64,000 nt of DNA from positions 1,426,001 through 1,490,000 of the forward strand of contig NZ_CP121274.1 in assembly GCF_029639405.1 (NCBI RefSeq), given 5' to 3'. The translations under genes were made by a program, and so were the position numbers. This DNA is from Microbacterium proteolyticum. GTDB lineage: Bacteria; Actinomycetota; Actinomycetes; Actinomycetales; Microbacteriaceae. The notes under the pieces are model-generated. The model was not told the DNA's origin. It was given only the letters and a program-made list of their open reading frames with translations, and made no database searches. Below are positions 43,266 to 51,275 of this stretch, one piece after another; within the stretch, counting starts at the first letter, position 1; each line of letters starts with the position of its first letter.

Positions 43266-43877
43266 TCACGCCAGCTCGGCGATGATCGGGTGGATCGCGG
43301 CGTCGAAGGCGACGACGTCGCTGCGCAGTCCGTCGGTCACCGCGACGGTGAGCGAGCCGATCCACCACACCCCCCGCTGGGCCAGCGGAAGAACCTGGAC
43401 GTTCAATTCGAACGAGTGCGCGCGGCGACCCACCCGGCGCTCGTGCACGGCGATCGCGCTGGCGTAGGCGCGATACGAGACGCCGGGACGCGCGGCGCCC
43501 TCGGCTCCGTACCGCGCGTGGGCGGACCGGGCGAACTCCAGAGCGCCGGCCGCGTGCGGTGCGATCGCCTCGCGCAACGCCTCGGCCCGCCCGACCGGCA
43601 GCGCCAACAGGTCGTCGAAGCCCTCGACCAGCTCGAGCGGGACGGGCGAGGGGTGCGCGAGCGGCTCGACGCTCATCGCCCAGAACTCCCGCCACTCCCG
43701 TTCGAGGAGCGCCTGATCGTCGTCGGGGCGGGCGACGCCGTCGTACCCCGGGACCCTCCGCAGCGCGGGGAGCTCCTCGGGGGAGCGGATGCCGCAGACC
43801 TGGCGGAGGTAGAGCGCGATGAGCACGGGAATCGCCGCATCCTCGCGGATCACCCACTCCGGCTGGCCGCCCGTCAT
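43266..43877 (-). CDS. Conserved hypothetical protein
   Basis: 203-aa soluble protein I do not recognise. No signal peptide, membrane helix or nucleotide-binding loop is visible. It has a Leu-rich helical N-terminal half, and a beta-rich C-terminal third (HSFELNVQVLPLAQRG, then VWWIGSLTVAVTDG) with a conserved-looking end. A TACAAT -10 box 6 nt before ATG 43877 supports expression as a leaderless gene. It faces away from purM. Confidence 0.65.
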   Translation of the reverse strand: MTGGQPEWVIREDAAIPVLIALYLRQVCGIRSPEELPALRRVPGYDGVARPDDDQALLEREWREFWAMSVEPLAHPSPVPLELVEGFDDLLALPVGRAEALREAIAPHAAGALEFARSAHARYGAEGAARPGVSYRAYASAIAVHERRVGRRAHSFELNVQVLPLAQRGVWWIGSLTVAVTDGLRSDVVAFDAAIHPIIAELA

Positions 43878-43883
43878 GGCGCC

Positions 43884-43889
43884 ATTGTA
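43884..43889 (-). promoter_or_regulatory. Leaderless -10 box of the hypothetical gene
   Basis: TACAAT on the minus strand, 6 nt before ATG 43877; close to the TATAAT consensus. Confidence 0.55.
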
Positions 43890-43992
43890 GGGATCGAGGC
43901 GGTCGCCGGGGACCGGCCTTGCATCCACGTCGAGCGCGGGGGCGCCTGGCGCCGGCGCAGACGGGCGCGGGGAGCGTGTCGGATCCTGCGGG

Positions 43993-43998
43993 TAGTCT
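43993..43998 (+). promoter_or_regulatory. Leaderless -10 box of purM
   Basis: TAGTCT, 6 nt before GTG 44005. Confidence 0.5.
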
Positions 43999-44004
43999 GG
44001 TGCG

Positions 44005-45147
44005 GTGGCCTCTGCTCCCCACGAAAACCCCTACTCCGCTGCCGGCGTCGACACCGCCGCGGGTGATCTCGCCGTCGAACTGATGAAGTCGGCCGTCAAA
44101 CGCACGCACGGCCCCGAGGTGCTCGGGGGAGTGGGTGGCTTCGCCGGCCTCTTCGACGCCTCCGCGTTGCGCGACTACGCGCGACCGCTGCTGGCGACCA
44201 GCACCGACGGCGTCGGAACGAAGGTCGCCATCGCCCAGGCGATCGACAAGCACGACACGATCGGCGAAGACCTCGTCGGCATGGTCGTCGACGACATCGT
44301 CGTGGTCGGTGCGCGGCCGCTCTTCATGACCGACTACATCGCGTGCGGCAAGGTCGTCCCCACCCGCATCGCCGACATCGTCGCCGGGATCGCGCGCGGC
44401 TGCGCGCTGACCGGCACGGCGCTCGTCGGCGGCGAGACGGCCGAGCACCCGGGCCTGCTCGGAATCGACGACTACGACGTCGCGGGCGCCGCGACCGGTG
44501 CGGTCGAGGCCGACCGCGTGCTCGGGGCCGACCGTGTCCGCGGTGGCGACGTCGTGCTCGCCCTCGCCTCCAGCGGTCTGCACTCCAACGGGTACTCCCT
44601 CGTGCGGCACATCGTCGCCGGCCGCGGCATCGCATACGGCGCGGCCTCCGCCGAGCTCGGCGGCACCTGGGGAGAGGCGCTGCTCGAGCCCACGCGCCTG
44701 TACACCTCGCCGCTGCTGCGTCTGATCGACGATGCGGCCGTGGGGGTCGGCATCCATTCGCTCAGCCACGTGACCGGCGGCGGCATCGCCGCGAACCTCG
44801 CCCGGGTGCTGCCGCAGAACACGTGGGTCGACGTCGACCGCTCGACGTGGAGCCCTTCGCCGGTGTTCCGCGTCCTGGCCGACATGGGCGGCCTCGACCT
44901 GACCGCGACCGAGGGGACGTGGAACCTCGGGATCGGCTTCCTGGCCGTCGTGGCCCCCGAAGTGGCGGATGCCGCGACCGCGGCGCTCCGGGCCGACGGC
45001 ATCGACACCTGGCAGGTCGGTGTGGTGCGCGACGACGCGCGCCCCGACGGAGAGTTCGAACAGGGCGCGAAGGGCGTCGACGGAGGCGCGGTGCGCCTGG
45101 TCGGCTCGTACGCGGATGCCGGGTTCCCGGCGAACGGAGCGAAGTAA
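44005..45147 (+). CDS. purM: AIR synthase PurM
   Basis: 380-aa phosphoribosylformylglycinamidine cyclo-ligase, step 5 of purine synthesis. The N-terminal AGVDTAAGD is the usual start region; LLATSTDGVGTK, ALVGGETAEHPG, ASSGLHSNGYSLVR and HVTGGGIAANLARVLP are ATP- and substrate-binding signatures. Length is slightly above E. coli PurM (345). GTG 44005 is placed 6 nt after a TAGTCT -10 box. purF starts 6 bp after its stop, so the two genes form an operon. Confidence 0.95.
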   Translation: MASAPHENPYSAAGVDTAAGDLAVELMKSAVKRTHGPEVLGGVGGFAGLFDASALRDYARPLLATSTDGVGTKVAIAQAIDKHDTIGEDLVGMVVDDIVVVGARPLFMTDYIACGKVVPTRIADIVAGIARGCALTGTALVGGETAEHPGLLGIDDYDVAGAATGAVEADRVLGADRVRGGDVVLALASSGLHSNGYSLVRHIVAGRGIAYGAASAELGGTWGEALLEPTRLYTSPLLRLIDDAAVGVGIHSLSHVTGGGIAANLARVLPQNTWVDVDRSTWSPSPVFRVLADMGGLDLTATEGTWNLGIGFLAVVAPEVADAATAALRADGIDTWQVGVVRDDARPDGEFEQGAKGVDGGAVRLVGSYADAGFPANGAK

Positions 45148-45153
45148 CCCCCC

Positions 45154-46620
45154 ATGTGCGGCATCGTCGGCATGGCCGGGCAGGGCCCGGTCAACCAGGA
45201 GATCTACGACGCGCTCCTTCTCCTCCAGCACCGCGGGCAGGACTCCACGGGCATGGCCACCGCCGAGTCCAGCGGCGTGTTCCACATCCACAAGGCCCGC
45301 GGGCAGGTGCGCGAGGCGTTCCGTACGCGCGACATGCGCGCGCTGCTGGGCGACATCGGTCTCGGGCACGTGCGCTACGCCACGAAGGGCACGGCCTCCA
45401 ACGAAGAAGAGGCGCAGCCCTTCTACGTCAACGCCCCGTACGGCATCGTGCTGGTGCACAACGGCAACCTCACCAACACGCGCGAGCTCACGCGCGAGCT
45501 GTTCAGCAAGGACCGCCGGCACCTGAACACCAGCAGCGACACCGAGCTGCTGGTGAACATCCTCGGCTCCGAGCTGCAGTCCGAGATCTCCGGCCCCGAC
45601 CTCGACCCGGCGCAGGTGTTCCGCGCGGTCGCACGGGTGCACGAGCGCGTCGAGGGCTCGTACGCGACGATCGCGCTGATCGCCGGCTACGGCCTCCTCG
45701 CGTTCCGCGACCCCTTCGGCATCCGTCCCCTCATCCTCGGCAAGCGCCCGGCGGGCGGGCGCGACGGCCGTGAGGAATGGGTCGTCGCCTCCGAGTCGCT
45801 CGTGCTCGAGAACGCCGGTTTCGAGGTCGTCCGCGATGTCGAGCCCGGGGAGGCCGTGTTCATCACCCTCGACGGCACGCTCCACGCGCAGCAGTGCGCC
45901 CGGAACCCGACGCTGGCGCCGTGCTCCTTCGAGTACGTGTACCTCGCCCGTCCCGACTCCGTGATGAACGGCATCTCGGTGTACGAGGCGCGCCTGCGCA
46001 TGGGCGAGCGCCTCGCCGACACGATCGCGAAGTACACCCCGCACGGGTCGATCGACGTCGTCATGCCGATCCCCGACTCCTCGCGCCCCGCCGCGATGCA
46101 GGTCGCGCGCAAGCTCGGCATCGAGTACCGCGAGGGCTTCTACAAGAACCGCTACGTCGGGCGGACGTTCATCATGCCCGGGCAGGCGATCCGCAAGAAG
46201 AGCGTTCGCCAGAAGCTCAACGCGATGTCGACGGAGTTCCAGGGCAAGAACGTCCTGCTCATCGACGACTCGATCGTGCGGGGGACGACCAGCCGCGAGA
46301 TCATCCAGATGGCTCGGGATGCCGGTGCCAAGAGCGTGACGTTCGCGTCGGCGGCCCCGCCGGTGCGCTACCCCCACGTGTACGGCATCAACATGCCGTC
46401 GCGCCAGGAGCTCGTCGCCCACGGCCGCACGATCCCGCAGATCGCCGAAGAGCTCGGCTGCGACTACCTCGTGTACCAGGAGGTCGAGGATCTCAAGGCC
46501 GCGATCATGGAGGGCACCGACCTCGTCGACCTCGACATGAGCTGCTTCGACGGCCGGTACGTCACCGGCACCGTGTCGGAGGAGTACCTCGCCTGGGTCG
46601 AGGGCAGCCAGGAGTCTTGA
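45154..46620 (+). CDS. purF: Amidophosphoribosyltransferase PurF
   Basis: 488-aa first enzyme of purine synthesis, which makes phosphoribosylamine from PRPP and glutamine. The mature N-terminal nucleophile is Cys2 (MCGIVGMAGQG), with no propeptide; HRGQDSTGMAT and FRDPFGIRPLILG belong to the glutaminase domain, and VLLIDDSIVRGTTSREII is the PRPP-binding loop of the C-terminal domain. It has a weak ribosome-binding site and is probably coupled to purM. An MFS gene begins inside its stop codon. Confidence 0.95.
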   Translation: MCGIVGMAGQGPVNQEIYDALLLLQHRGQDSTGMATAESSGVFHIHKARGQVREAFRTRDMRALLGDIGLGHVRYATKGTASNEEEAQPFYVNAPYGIVLVHNGNLTNTRELTRELFSKDRRHLNTSSDTELLVNILGSELQSEISGPDLDPAQVFRAVARVHERVEGSYATIALIAGYGLLAFRDPFGIRPLILGKRPAGGRDGREEWVVASESLVLENAGFEVVRDVEPGEAVFITLDGTLHAQQCARNPTLAPCSFEYVYLARPDSVMNGISVYEARLRMGERLADTIAKYTPHGSIDVVMPIPDSSRPAAMQVARKLGIEYREGFYKNRYVGRTFIMPGQAIRKKSVRQKLNAMSTEFQGKNVLLIDDSIVRGTTSREIIQMARDAGAKSVTFASAAPPVRYPHVYGINMPSRQELVAHGRTIPQIAEELGCDYLVYQEVEDLKAAIMEGTDLVDLDMSCFDGRYVTGTVSEEYLAWVEGSQES

Positions 46621-47843
46621 CGCCCCGCCGCGCGGGGACGGTCGTGTGGGCGGCTGCGGCCATCGTGCTGCTCGCGTTGACGTTGCGCATCGCCGTGGCG
46701 TCCCTGTCGCCGCTGCTGACCGTCATCTCGCGTGACTTCCCTCTGCCGGCGGCGGTCGTGGGGCTCATCGGAATGGCGCCGCCCGTGGCCTTCGCGCTCT
46801 CGGCGGTCGTGACACCGGTCATCGAGCGTCGGGTCGGGCTGGAGCGCCTCGTCCTCATCGCCGCGGTGGCCGCGGCTGCGGCGCTGGGCCTGCGGGCGGT
46901 GGCGGTGGATGCCTGGACCCTCCTCGCCGCGACGGCGGGGGTGTTCGCGGCGGTCGGTGTCGCCAACGTGCTGATCCCGGCGGTGGTGAAAAAGTACTTC
47001 CCCGAGCGCGTCGGGCTGATGACCACGGTCTATACGACGACGATGGCGGTCGCCACCTTCACCCCGCCACTGGTCGCCGTGCCGCTCGCCGGAGCGATCG
47101 GGTGGCGCGGGTCGTTCGCGGTGTGGGCCTTCGTCGCGGTCGTCGCGGTCGTGCCCTGGGTGGTGACGAGCCTCCGGGCCCGGGCCGGACGCGGGGATGC
47201 CGTGGAAGAACCGCGTGCGTCGGTGCTCTCGCGTGTGGTGCGCGTGCCGCAGGCGTGGGCGCTCGTGATCACCTTCGCCGTCAACTCGTCGGTGGCGTAC
47301 GGCATGTTCGCGTGGCTGCCGACGATCCTCATCGACACCGCCGGTGTCGACGCCGCCACCGCGGGGAGTCTGCTCGCGCTGTTCTCGTTCATGGGGCTGC
47401 CGGTATCGCTGGTGGTGCCGCTTCTCGCGGCACGCCTGCGGCGGACCACACCGTTCTACGTCTTCGCGGTCGCCAGCGGCCTCGCCGGGGTCGCCGGGCT
47501 GCTCTTCGCGCCGGGCGCCGCCACCGTGCTGTGGGTCGTCCTCATCGGACTCCCGCCGCTGATGTTCCCGATGGTGCTGGTGCTGTTCAGCCTGCGCACG
47601 CGGTCGCACGAGACGGCGGTCGCGCTGAGCGGGTTCGTGCAGAGCCTGGGCTACGCCCTGGCCGCGCTCGTTCCGCTCGCGATCGGAGTCACCCACGAAC
47701 TGACCGGCGGATGGACCGCCGGACTGCTCGTCGTGGGCGGTGTCATCGTGCTCGTCGTCCCCGCGGCCGTCGTCGTGGCGCGCTCGGAATCGATCGAGGA
47801 GGCGTGGGAACGCCGCCACGGTCGAGCGTGGGACGCGGGCTAG
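46617..47843 (+). CDS. MFS transporter, CynX/NimT (cyanate-nitroimidazole) type
   Basis: 408-aa major-facilitator protein with 12 predicted helices (LRIAVASLSPLLTVISRDF, NVLIPAVVKKYFPERVGLMT are typical of the CynX/YeaN group). Substrates of this group are poorly defined. The proposed start is TTG 46617, overlapping the purF stop as TTGA and preceded by AGGAG inside purF; a TTG start is unusual here but no later ATG or GTG precedes the first helix at good spacing. Translational coupling to purM-purF is notable and might mean nucleobase or drug export. It overlaps the convergent DUF3073 stop by 4 nt. Confidence 0.75.
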   Translation: MTPRRAGTVVWAAAAIVLLALTLRIAVASLSPLLTVISRDFPLPAAVVGLIGMAPPVAFALSAVVTPVIERRVGLERLVLIAAVAAAAALGLRAVAVDAWTLLAATAGVFAAVGVANVLIPAVVKKYFPERVGLMTTVYTTTMAVATFTPPLVAVPLAGAIGWRGSFAVWAFVAVVAVVPWVVTSLRARAGRGDAVEEPRASVLSRVVRVPQAWALVITFAVNSSVAYGMFAWLPTILIDTAGVDAATAGSLLALFSFMGLPVSLVVPLLAARLRRTTPFYVFAVASGLAGVAGLLFAPGAATVLWVVLIGLPPLMFPMVLVLFSLRTRSHETAVALSGFVQSLGYALAALVPLAIGVTHELTGGWTAGLLVVGGVIVLVVPAAVVVARSESIEEAWERRHGRAWDAG

Positions 47844-48022
47844 GCCTTCTCGTCTTCGTACTCGTCCGCGTACTGGTCGGCCCACTTGTCGACGTACGCG
47901 TCCTCACCCGGTTCGGGTGCACCCAGTTCGCGCTCGAGAGCGGAGTAGTTCACCGAGTAGGTGTCGTACTTCAGCTCACGGGCGATCTTGGTGTTCTTCG
48001 CCTTCTGACGGCCACGCCCCAT
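47840..48022 (-). CDS. DUF3073 family protein
   Basis: 60-aa actinobacterial protein of unknown function. The basic N-terminus GRGRQKAKNTKIARELKYDT is the family hallmark, followed by a short acidic tail ending DEYEDEKA. No membrane segment. GAGGGGG precedes the ATG. It is convergent with the MFS gene and divergent from the universal stress protein gene. Confidence 0.85.
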   Translation of the reverse strand: MGRGRQKAKNTKIARELKYDTYSVNYSALERELGAPEPGEDAYVDKWADQYADEYEDEKA

Positions 48023-48184
48023 GCGAGACCCCCTCACGATCGACGTCGAGGGCCATGCTGTGGGCCCTGCGTATTGCGGTTCCGGACCGAGCCGGTAAGA
48101 GTAACAGCCAGGATATCACGGTGCTTTCCGCCCCCGCCTGCTGTGGGCCGACGGGAGTGGTGCCGCACGTTCAGAGGAGTCACC

Positions 48185-48700
48185 ATGGCAGACGACAACC
48201 CCGCCCCGAAGCGCCCCGGTGTCGTGATCGCGGGCGTCGTTCCGGGCCAGTCGCCGCGGGTCCTGCGGGCCGCCGCACGGCAGGCCGCGCTCGCGGGAAC
48301 GGACCTGATCGTGGCGCACGTCGACACGACCCGTTTCGTCGCCTTCGAGGACCCCGACGGTTACGTGAGCCCCTCCACGGTCGACGTCGCGGGAGCGGCG
48401 GCCAAGGCGGCCCTCTCCGAGGTGCAGGCCGCGGCGGACGCCGCGCTGGTCGACGCGCAGGTGACGTGGTCGGTGCGGCAGGCGATCGGCGATCCCGCGC
48501 TCGCGCTGATCCACCTCGCGGACGAGCTGGACGCGTCGCTCCTCGTCGTCGGCACCCGCAAACGCGGGCTGGGGGAGTCGCTGCGCGAGTTCCTCACCGG
48601 GTCCGTCGCCGCGCGACTCACCCACCGGCAGCGTCGACCCGTGCTGGTCGTCCCGCTGGGTGAGCCGCTCGCACCCGACGAGGAGCTCGTCTGGGAGTGA
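48185..48700 (+). CDS. Universal stress protein (UspA family)
   Basis: 171-aa single-domain UspA protein. An ATP-type binding signature is present near the C-terminus (VVGTRKRGLGESLREFLTGS, then VAARLTHRQRRPVLVVP), close to the G-2x-G-9x-GS pattern of ATP-binding members. Role in stress survival is inferred from family only. ATG 48185 follows AGAGGAG. It ends 3 bp before the convergent PadR stop. Confidence 0.85.
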   Translation: MADDNPAPKRPGVVIAGVVPGQSPRVLRAAARQAALAGTDLIVAHVDTTRFVAFEDPDGYVSPSTVDVAGAAAKAALSEVQAAADAALVDAQVTWSVRQAIGDPALALIHLADELDASLLVVGTRKRGLGESLREFLTGSVAARLTHRQRRPVLVVPLGEPLAPDEELVWE

Positions 48701-48703
48701 CCC

Positions 48704-49309
48704 TCAGCCGCGCACCGCGCGGGCGACGGCCTCCGACGCCTGCTGCAGCGCGGACTCGATGGCATCCACACCGGATGCCGTGAGCTCGCCCCCGCGAGCC
48801 ACGTGCGAGCGCAGCTCGGAGCGGACGCGTCCGCGGAACTCGGTGATCGCGGCATCCGCGCGATGGAGCTGTTCGCGGCTGAGCGCGCGCGGGTCGTGCG
48901 CGGGCGCCCTGTCGGCCTGCTCGCGTTCGTCGCGCGAGGCGGCGGCGAGATCGGCGCGGAGGCTGCGCATGGCATCCCGGACGCTCCCGCGGACTTCGTC
49001 GGCGATGAGGCGGACGCTGTCGGCGAGGCCCGCCTGGATGCCTTCGAGGTCTCCCTCGCGGGAGGTGACCTCGGCGCGACCGGCATCCGTGATCTCGTAG
49101 ACGGTCTTGCGGCCGTCGACGGTCTTGGTGACGAGACCCTCCTCCTCGAGCTTCGCGAGGCGCGGGTAGATCGTGCCGGCCGAGGGCGAGTAGGTCCCGC
49201 CCGTGCGCTCGGTGAGCGCCTGCATGAGGTCGTAGCCGTGGCGGGGGGCCTCGGCGAGCAGGCTGAGGATGTAGAGGCGCAGATCGCCGTGGGAGAAGAC
49301 GGGGCTCAT
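48704..49309 (-). CDS. PadR-family regulator coupled to DUF4097 gene
   Basis: 201-aa PadR regulator: winged helix in the first 90 residues (LYILSLLAEAPRHGYDLMQA, SPSAGTIYPRLAKLEEEGLV) and a charged, probably helical C-terminal half. Its ATG shares one base with the DUF4097 stop (TGATG), so the pair is translationally coupled. Two CGATATATCGCG sites in the operon promoter are the probable binding sites. The pairing of PadR with a DUF4097 beta-solenoid protein is common in actinobacteria; its purpose is not known. Confidence 0.85.
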   Translation of the reverse strand: MSPVFSHGDLRLYILSLLAEAPRHGYDLMQALTERTGGTYSPSAGTIYPRLAKLEEEGLVTKTVDGRKTVYEITDAGRAEVTSREGDLEGIQAGLADSVRLIADEVRGSVRDAMRSLRADLAAASRDEREQADRAPAHDPRALSREQLHRADAAITEFRGRVRSELRSHVARGGELTASGVDAIESALQQASEAVARAVRG

Positions 49310-50154
49310 CACCACTCCTCCTCTTCGGCGAGTTCGTCGGGGCGCAGACCCGAAACGCCCCGGCGGAGGACGGTGATCTCGCCCGAGACGGTGTTCGCCC
49401 GCACGTCGACGAACGACCCCGCGAGGGCGCCGGTCGAACCGGTGTAGTTGGTCGGGCCCGAGCCCGAGCGCACGCTGCCGTCGATCTGCACGCGCCCGCT
49501 CACCGACCGCGCGACGTAGTTGGCGGGGAGGCCGCGGTCGAGACGGATCGTGGCCGAACCGCTGACGGAGTTCAGGGTGATGGATTGCACGGTGCCGGTC
49601 GAGTCCACCAGCAGAGCGCCCGCGACGGTGTCGACCGAGGCCTTCGTGACGGCGCCGGTCACGGCGATGTCGCCCGAAACGCTGTTGGCGGTGAGGGCGC
49701 CCTGGAGCTCGCGCACCTGCACGTCGCCCGAGACGGCGTTGAGGCTCACGTCGCCGACGAGTCCGTCGACCATGATGTCGCCCGAGACGGTGTTGAGCTT
49801 GGCATCCGTCCGGAGTCCCGAGACGAGCGCGCTCGCGCTGACGACGCCGAGGGTGAGGGCGACGGTGCGCGGGACGGCGACGCTCACCTCGGCCTTGGGG
49901 CCGCCGGCGCCGAAGTTGCGGAACACCTCGAGGAAGTTGTCCCACCGCAGCTGCGGGTGGTCGATCTCGAGCCGGCCGTCGATCATCTCGATGCGCAGGT
50001 CTTTCACGGTGACGCCGTGCACCTCGATGCGGGCGCCCGGGTCGTCGTGCGCGATCACGTCGACCTGGCCCCCGACGAGGCCGATCTTCAGTTCCCGCAG
50101 TCCGTCGACGTCGATGACGCGCGTCTCGCCCGGGTGGACGATCCATTTCTCCAT
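49309..50154 (-). CDS. DUF4097 family beta-strand repeat protein
   Basis: 281-aa protein with repeated short strands of the form LNTVSGDI, LNAVSGDV, ANSVSGDI, LNSVSGSA, ARSVSGRV and ANTVSGEI, the adhesin-like solenoid repeat of DUF4097. No signal peptide or membrane helix is visible, so it appears cytoplasmic. Function is unknown; members often accompany PadR or LiaF-type stress regulators. ATG 50154 has AAGGAG upstream, and the promoter just before it has two matching PadR-type palindromes. Confidence 0.8.
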   Translation of the reverse strand: MEKWIVHPGETRVIDVDGLRELKIGLVGGQVDVIAHDDPGARIEVHGVTVKDLRIEMIDGRLEIDHPQLRWDNFLEVFRNFGAGGPKAEVSVAVPRTVALTLGVVSASALVSGLRTDAKLNTVSGDIMVDGLVGDVSLNAVSGDVQVRELQGALTANSVSGDIAVTGAVTKASVDTVAGALLVDSTGTVQSITLNSVSGSATIRLDRGLPANYVARSVSGRVQIDGSVRSGSGPTNYTGSTGALAGSFVDVRANTVSGEITVLRRGVSGLRPDELAEEEEW

Positions 50155-50171
50155 GGCGATCTCCTTACTCA

Positions 50172-50210
50172 CGATATATCGCGTTGATTCGAGTATCGCG
50201 ATATATCGCG
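50172..50210 (-). promoter_or_regulatory. Twin PadR-type operators
   Basis: CGATATATCGCG occurs at 50172-50183 and 50199-50210, 27 bp apart; the second is part of a perfect 14-bp palindrome CGCGATATATCGCG (50197-50210). These are the only strongly AT-rich words in the neighbourhood and lie 18-56 bp before the DUF4097 start, so they probably overlap the promoter of the DUF4097-PadR operon. Confidence 0.7.
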
Positions 50211-50303
50211 TCCGCGTCAAGGCCCACCCTCGGGTCGTGCGCCAGACCTCCAGGGCGAGGCCCCGCGTCTCGGTCTGCGTTCGGCGTCCCGGCATCCATT
50301 CAT

Positions 50304-50373
50304 TTCACGTGAACCGGCCGAGCGCACACGCTGCGCGCGTTCGCGGCGTGTGCGTTCGTCCAGATCACGTGAA
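50304..50373. repeat. TTCACGTGAA-bounded palindromic element, copy 2
   Basis: A 70-bp imperfect palindrome: left arm TTCACGTGAACCGGCCGAGC through GCACACGC, right arm GCGTGTGCGTTCGTCC through ATCACGTGAA, pairing over about 28 bp with four mismatches. It matches 33511-33582 closely. Confidence 0.65.
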
Positions 50374-50508
50374 GTGGCTCCGGCAGGAACTCAGGCGCGT
50401 GAAGTCGCTCCGCAGGAACCCGGGCGCGTGATGTGGCTCCACAGAAACCCGGGCGCGCGATGTGGCTCCGCAGGAACCAGATCACGTGAAGTGGCTCCGC
50501 AGGTACCC
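50368..50508. repeat. Five tandem units of about 29 bp
   Basis: Units begin CGTGAWGTGGCTCCGCAGG and continue AACCCGGG, at 50368, 50398, 50427, 50456 and 50483 (the last partial). The first and last units read CACGTGAAGTGGCTCC, joining the array to the palindrome on its left. No unique spacers separate the units, so this is not a CRISPR array. Confidence 0.75.
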
Positions 50509-50518
50509 GTAGAAACGA

Positions 50519-50553
50519 CGGATGCCACGTCCTGGGGGAGGACGTGGCATCCG
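50519..50553. terminator. Hairpin terminator for the small membrane protein gene
   Basis: Perfect 14-bp stem (50519-50532 with 50540-50553), 7-nt loop, 66 bp beyond the leftward stop at 50619. The outer stem is CGGATGCC. Confidence 0.55.
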
Positions 50554-50618
50554 GGGCGGGCGGACCCGCGGGGATGAGGAGGCTCGTGCACCCGAAACGC
50601 GAGCGCTCCTCTCGGGGG

Positions 50619-50783
50619 TTAAACCGGCTTGCGGCCGCTGATCAGGCGGAACAGCAGCACGATCAGGGCGATGAGGCCGACGATGATGGCGATCCAGAGC
50701 AGGAAGCTCGCGGCCTGACCCAGGCCGCTGAAGATCGCGATGACGATCGCGGCGACGATGATGATGATCAGGAAGATGTTCAT
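50619..50783 (-). CDS. Small hydrophobic membrane protein
   Basis: 54-aa protein, almost entirely two hydrophobic segments (MNIFLIIIIVAAIVIAIFSG; FLLWIAIIVGLIALIVLLF) with a basic C-terminal tail (RLISGRKPV). No family recognised with confidence; such peptides are often stress- or envelope-associated. ATG 50783 has AAGGAG at good spacing, which is the main support for it being a gene. Confidence 0.65.
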   Translation of the reverse strand: MNIFLIIIIVAAIVIAIFSGLGQAASFLLWIAIIVGLIALIVLLFRLISGRKPV

Positions 50784-51004
50784 GGGGGGCTCCTTGCTTT
50801 CTCCGCTGGGCACGGCAACCGGCGAGTGGTTGACCTCCACGTTCTCATTCCGCGCGGATCCCGGCAGGGGGTTGACGTTCCTGGAAATCGGCTGATAGCC
50901 CGCGCGGGCTCTGAGCGAGGGCGGTCGGGGTGCGGCTGTCAACCCCGCCGAAGCCGGTCGGCGCCCAGTCGTACCGTCGTGGCATCCCACGGAAGGAGGC
51001 GGCC

Positions 51005-51274
51005 ATGCCCCAGGGGCGAGGATCGAACAGCCTGAAGGACCCGGATCTCTACGAGGAGCTGCGGAAGCAGGGCGACTCGAAGGAGAAGGCCGCGCGCATC
51101 TCGAACGCCGCCGCCGCGCAAGGACGCGGGAAGGTCGGCGCCCGCGGGGGTCGCGCGGAGGACTACGAGGACCGCACCGTGGACGAGCTGAAGAAGCGGG
51201 CGAAGGAACTGGGCATCACCGGGTACACCGGCAAGAAGAAGGCGGAGCTGATCGAGATGCTCCGCACCCACTGA
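51005..51274 (+). CDS. Small protein with Rho N-terminal-like (SAP-type) domain
   Basis: 89-aa basic/acidic protein. The N-terminal half is a plasmid-stabilisation-like or DUF7218-type segment (DPDLYEELRKQGDSKEKAAR), and the C-terminal 35 residues form a Rho_N/SAP helix pair (VDELKKRAKELGITGYTGKK, KAELIEMLR), usually a nucleic-acid-binding element. ATG 51005 follows GGAAGGAGG. Topoisomerase IB starts 1 bp after its stop, so the two are probably co-expressed and may act together on DNA. Confidence 0.75.
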   Translation: MPQGRGSNSLKDPDLYEELRKQGDSKEKAARISNAAAAQGRGKVGARGGRAEDYEDRTVDELKKRAKELGITGYTGKKKAELIEMLRTH

Positions 51275-51275
51275 C

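Larger units (their letters stand above)
50155..50618. other. Regulatory and repeat-rich intergenic region
   Basis: 464 bp without a credible gene. From left: PadR-type operators (50172-50210), a TTCACGTGAA-bounded palindrome (50304-50373), five 29-bp tandem units (50368-50508) and a terminator-like hairpin (50519-50553). Confidence 0.7.

Noticed and set aside
43186..46422. 1078-aa minus-strand frame across purM and purF
   Set aside because: Arg/Val/Ala/Gly-rich shadow of strongly coding plus-strand genes; no domain and no start signal.
50368..50508. Possible CRISPR array
   Set aside because: Units are contiguous with no unique spacers, there is no dyad of CRISPR type within each unit, and no cas genes are present.
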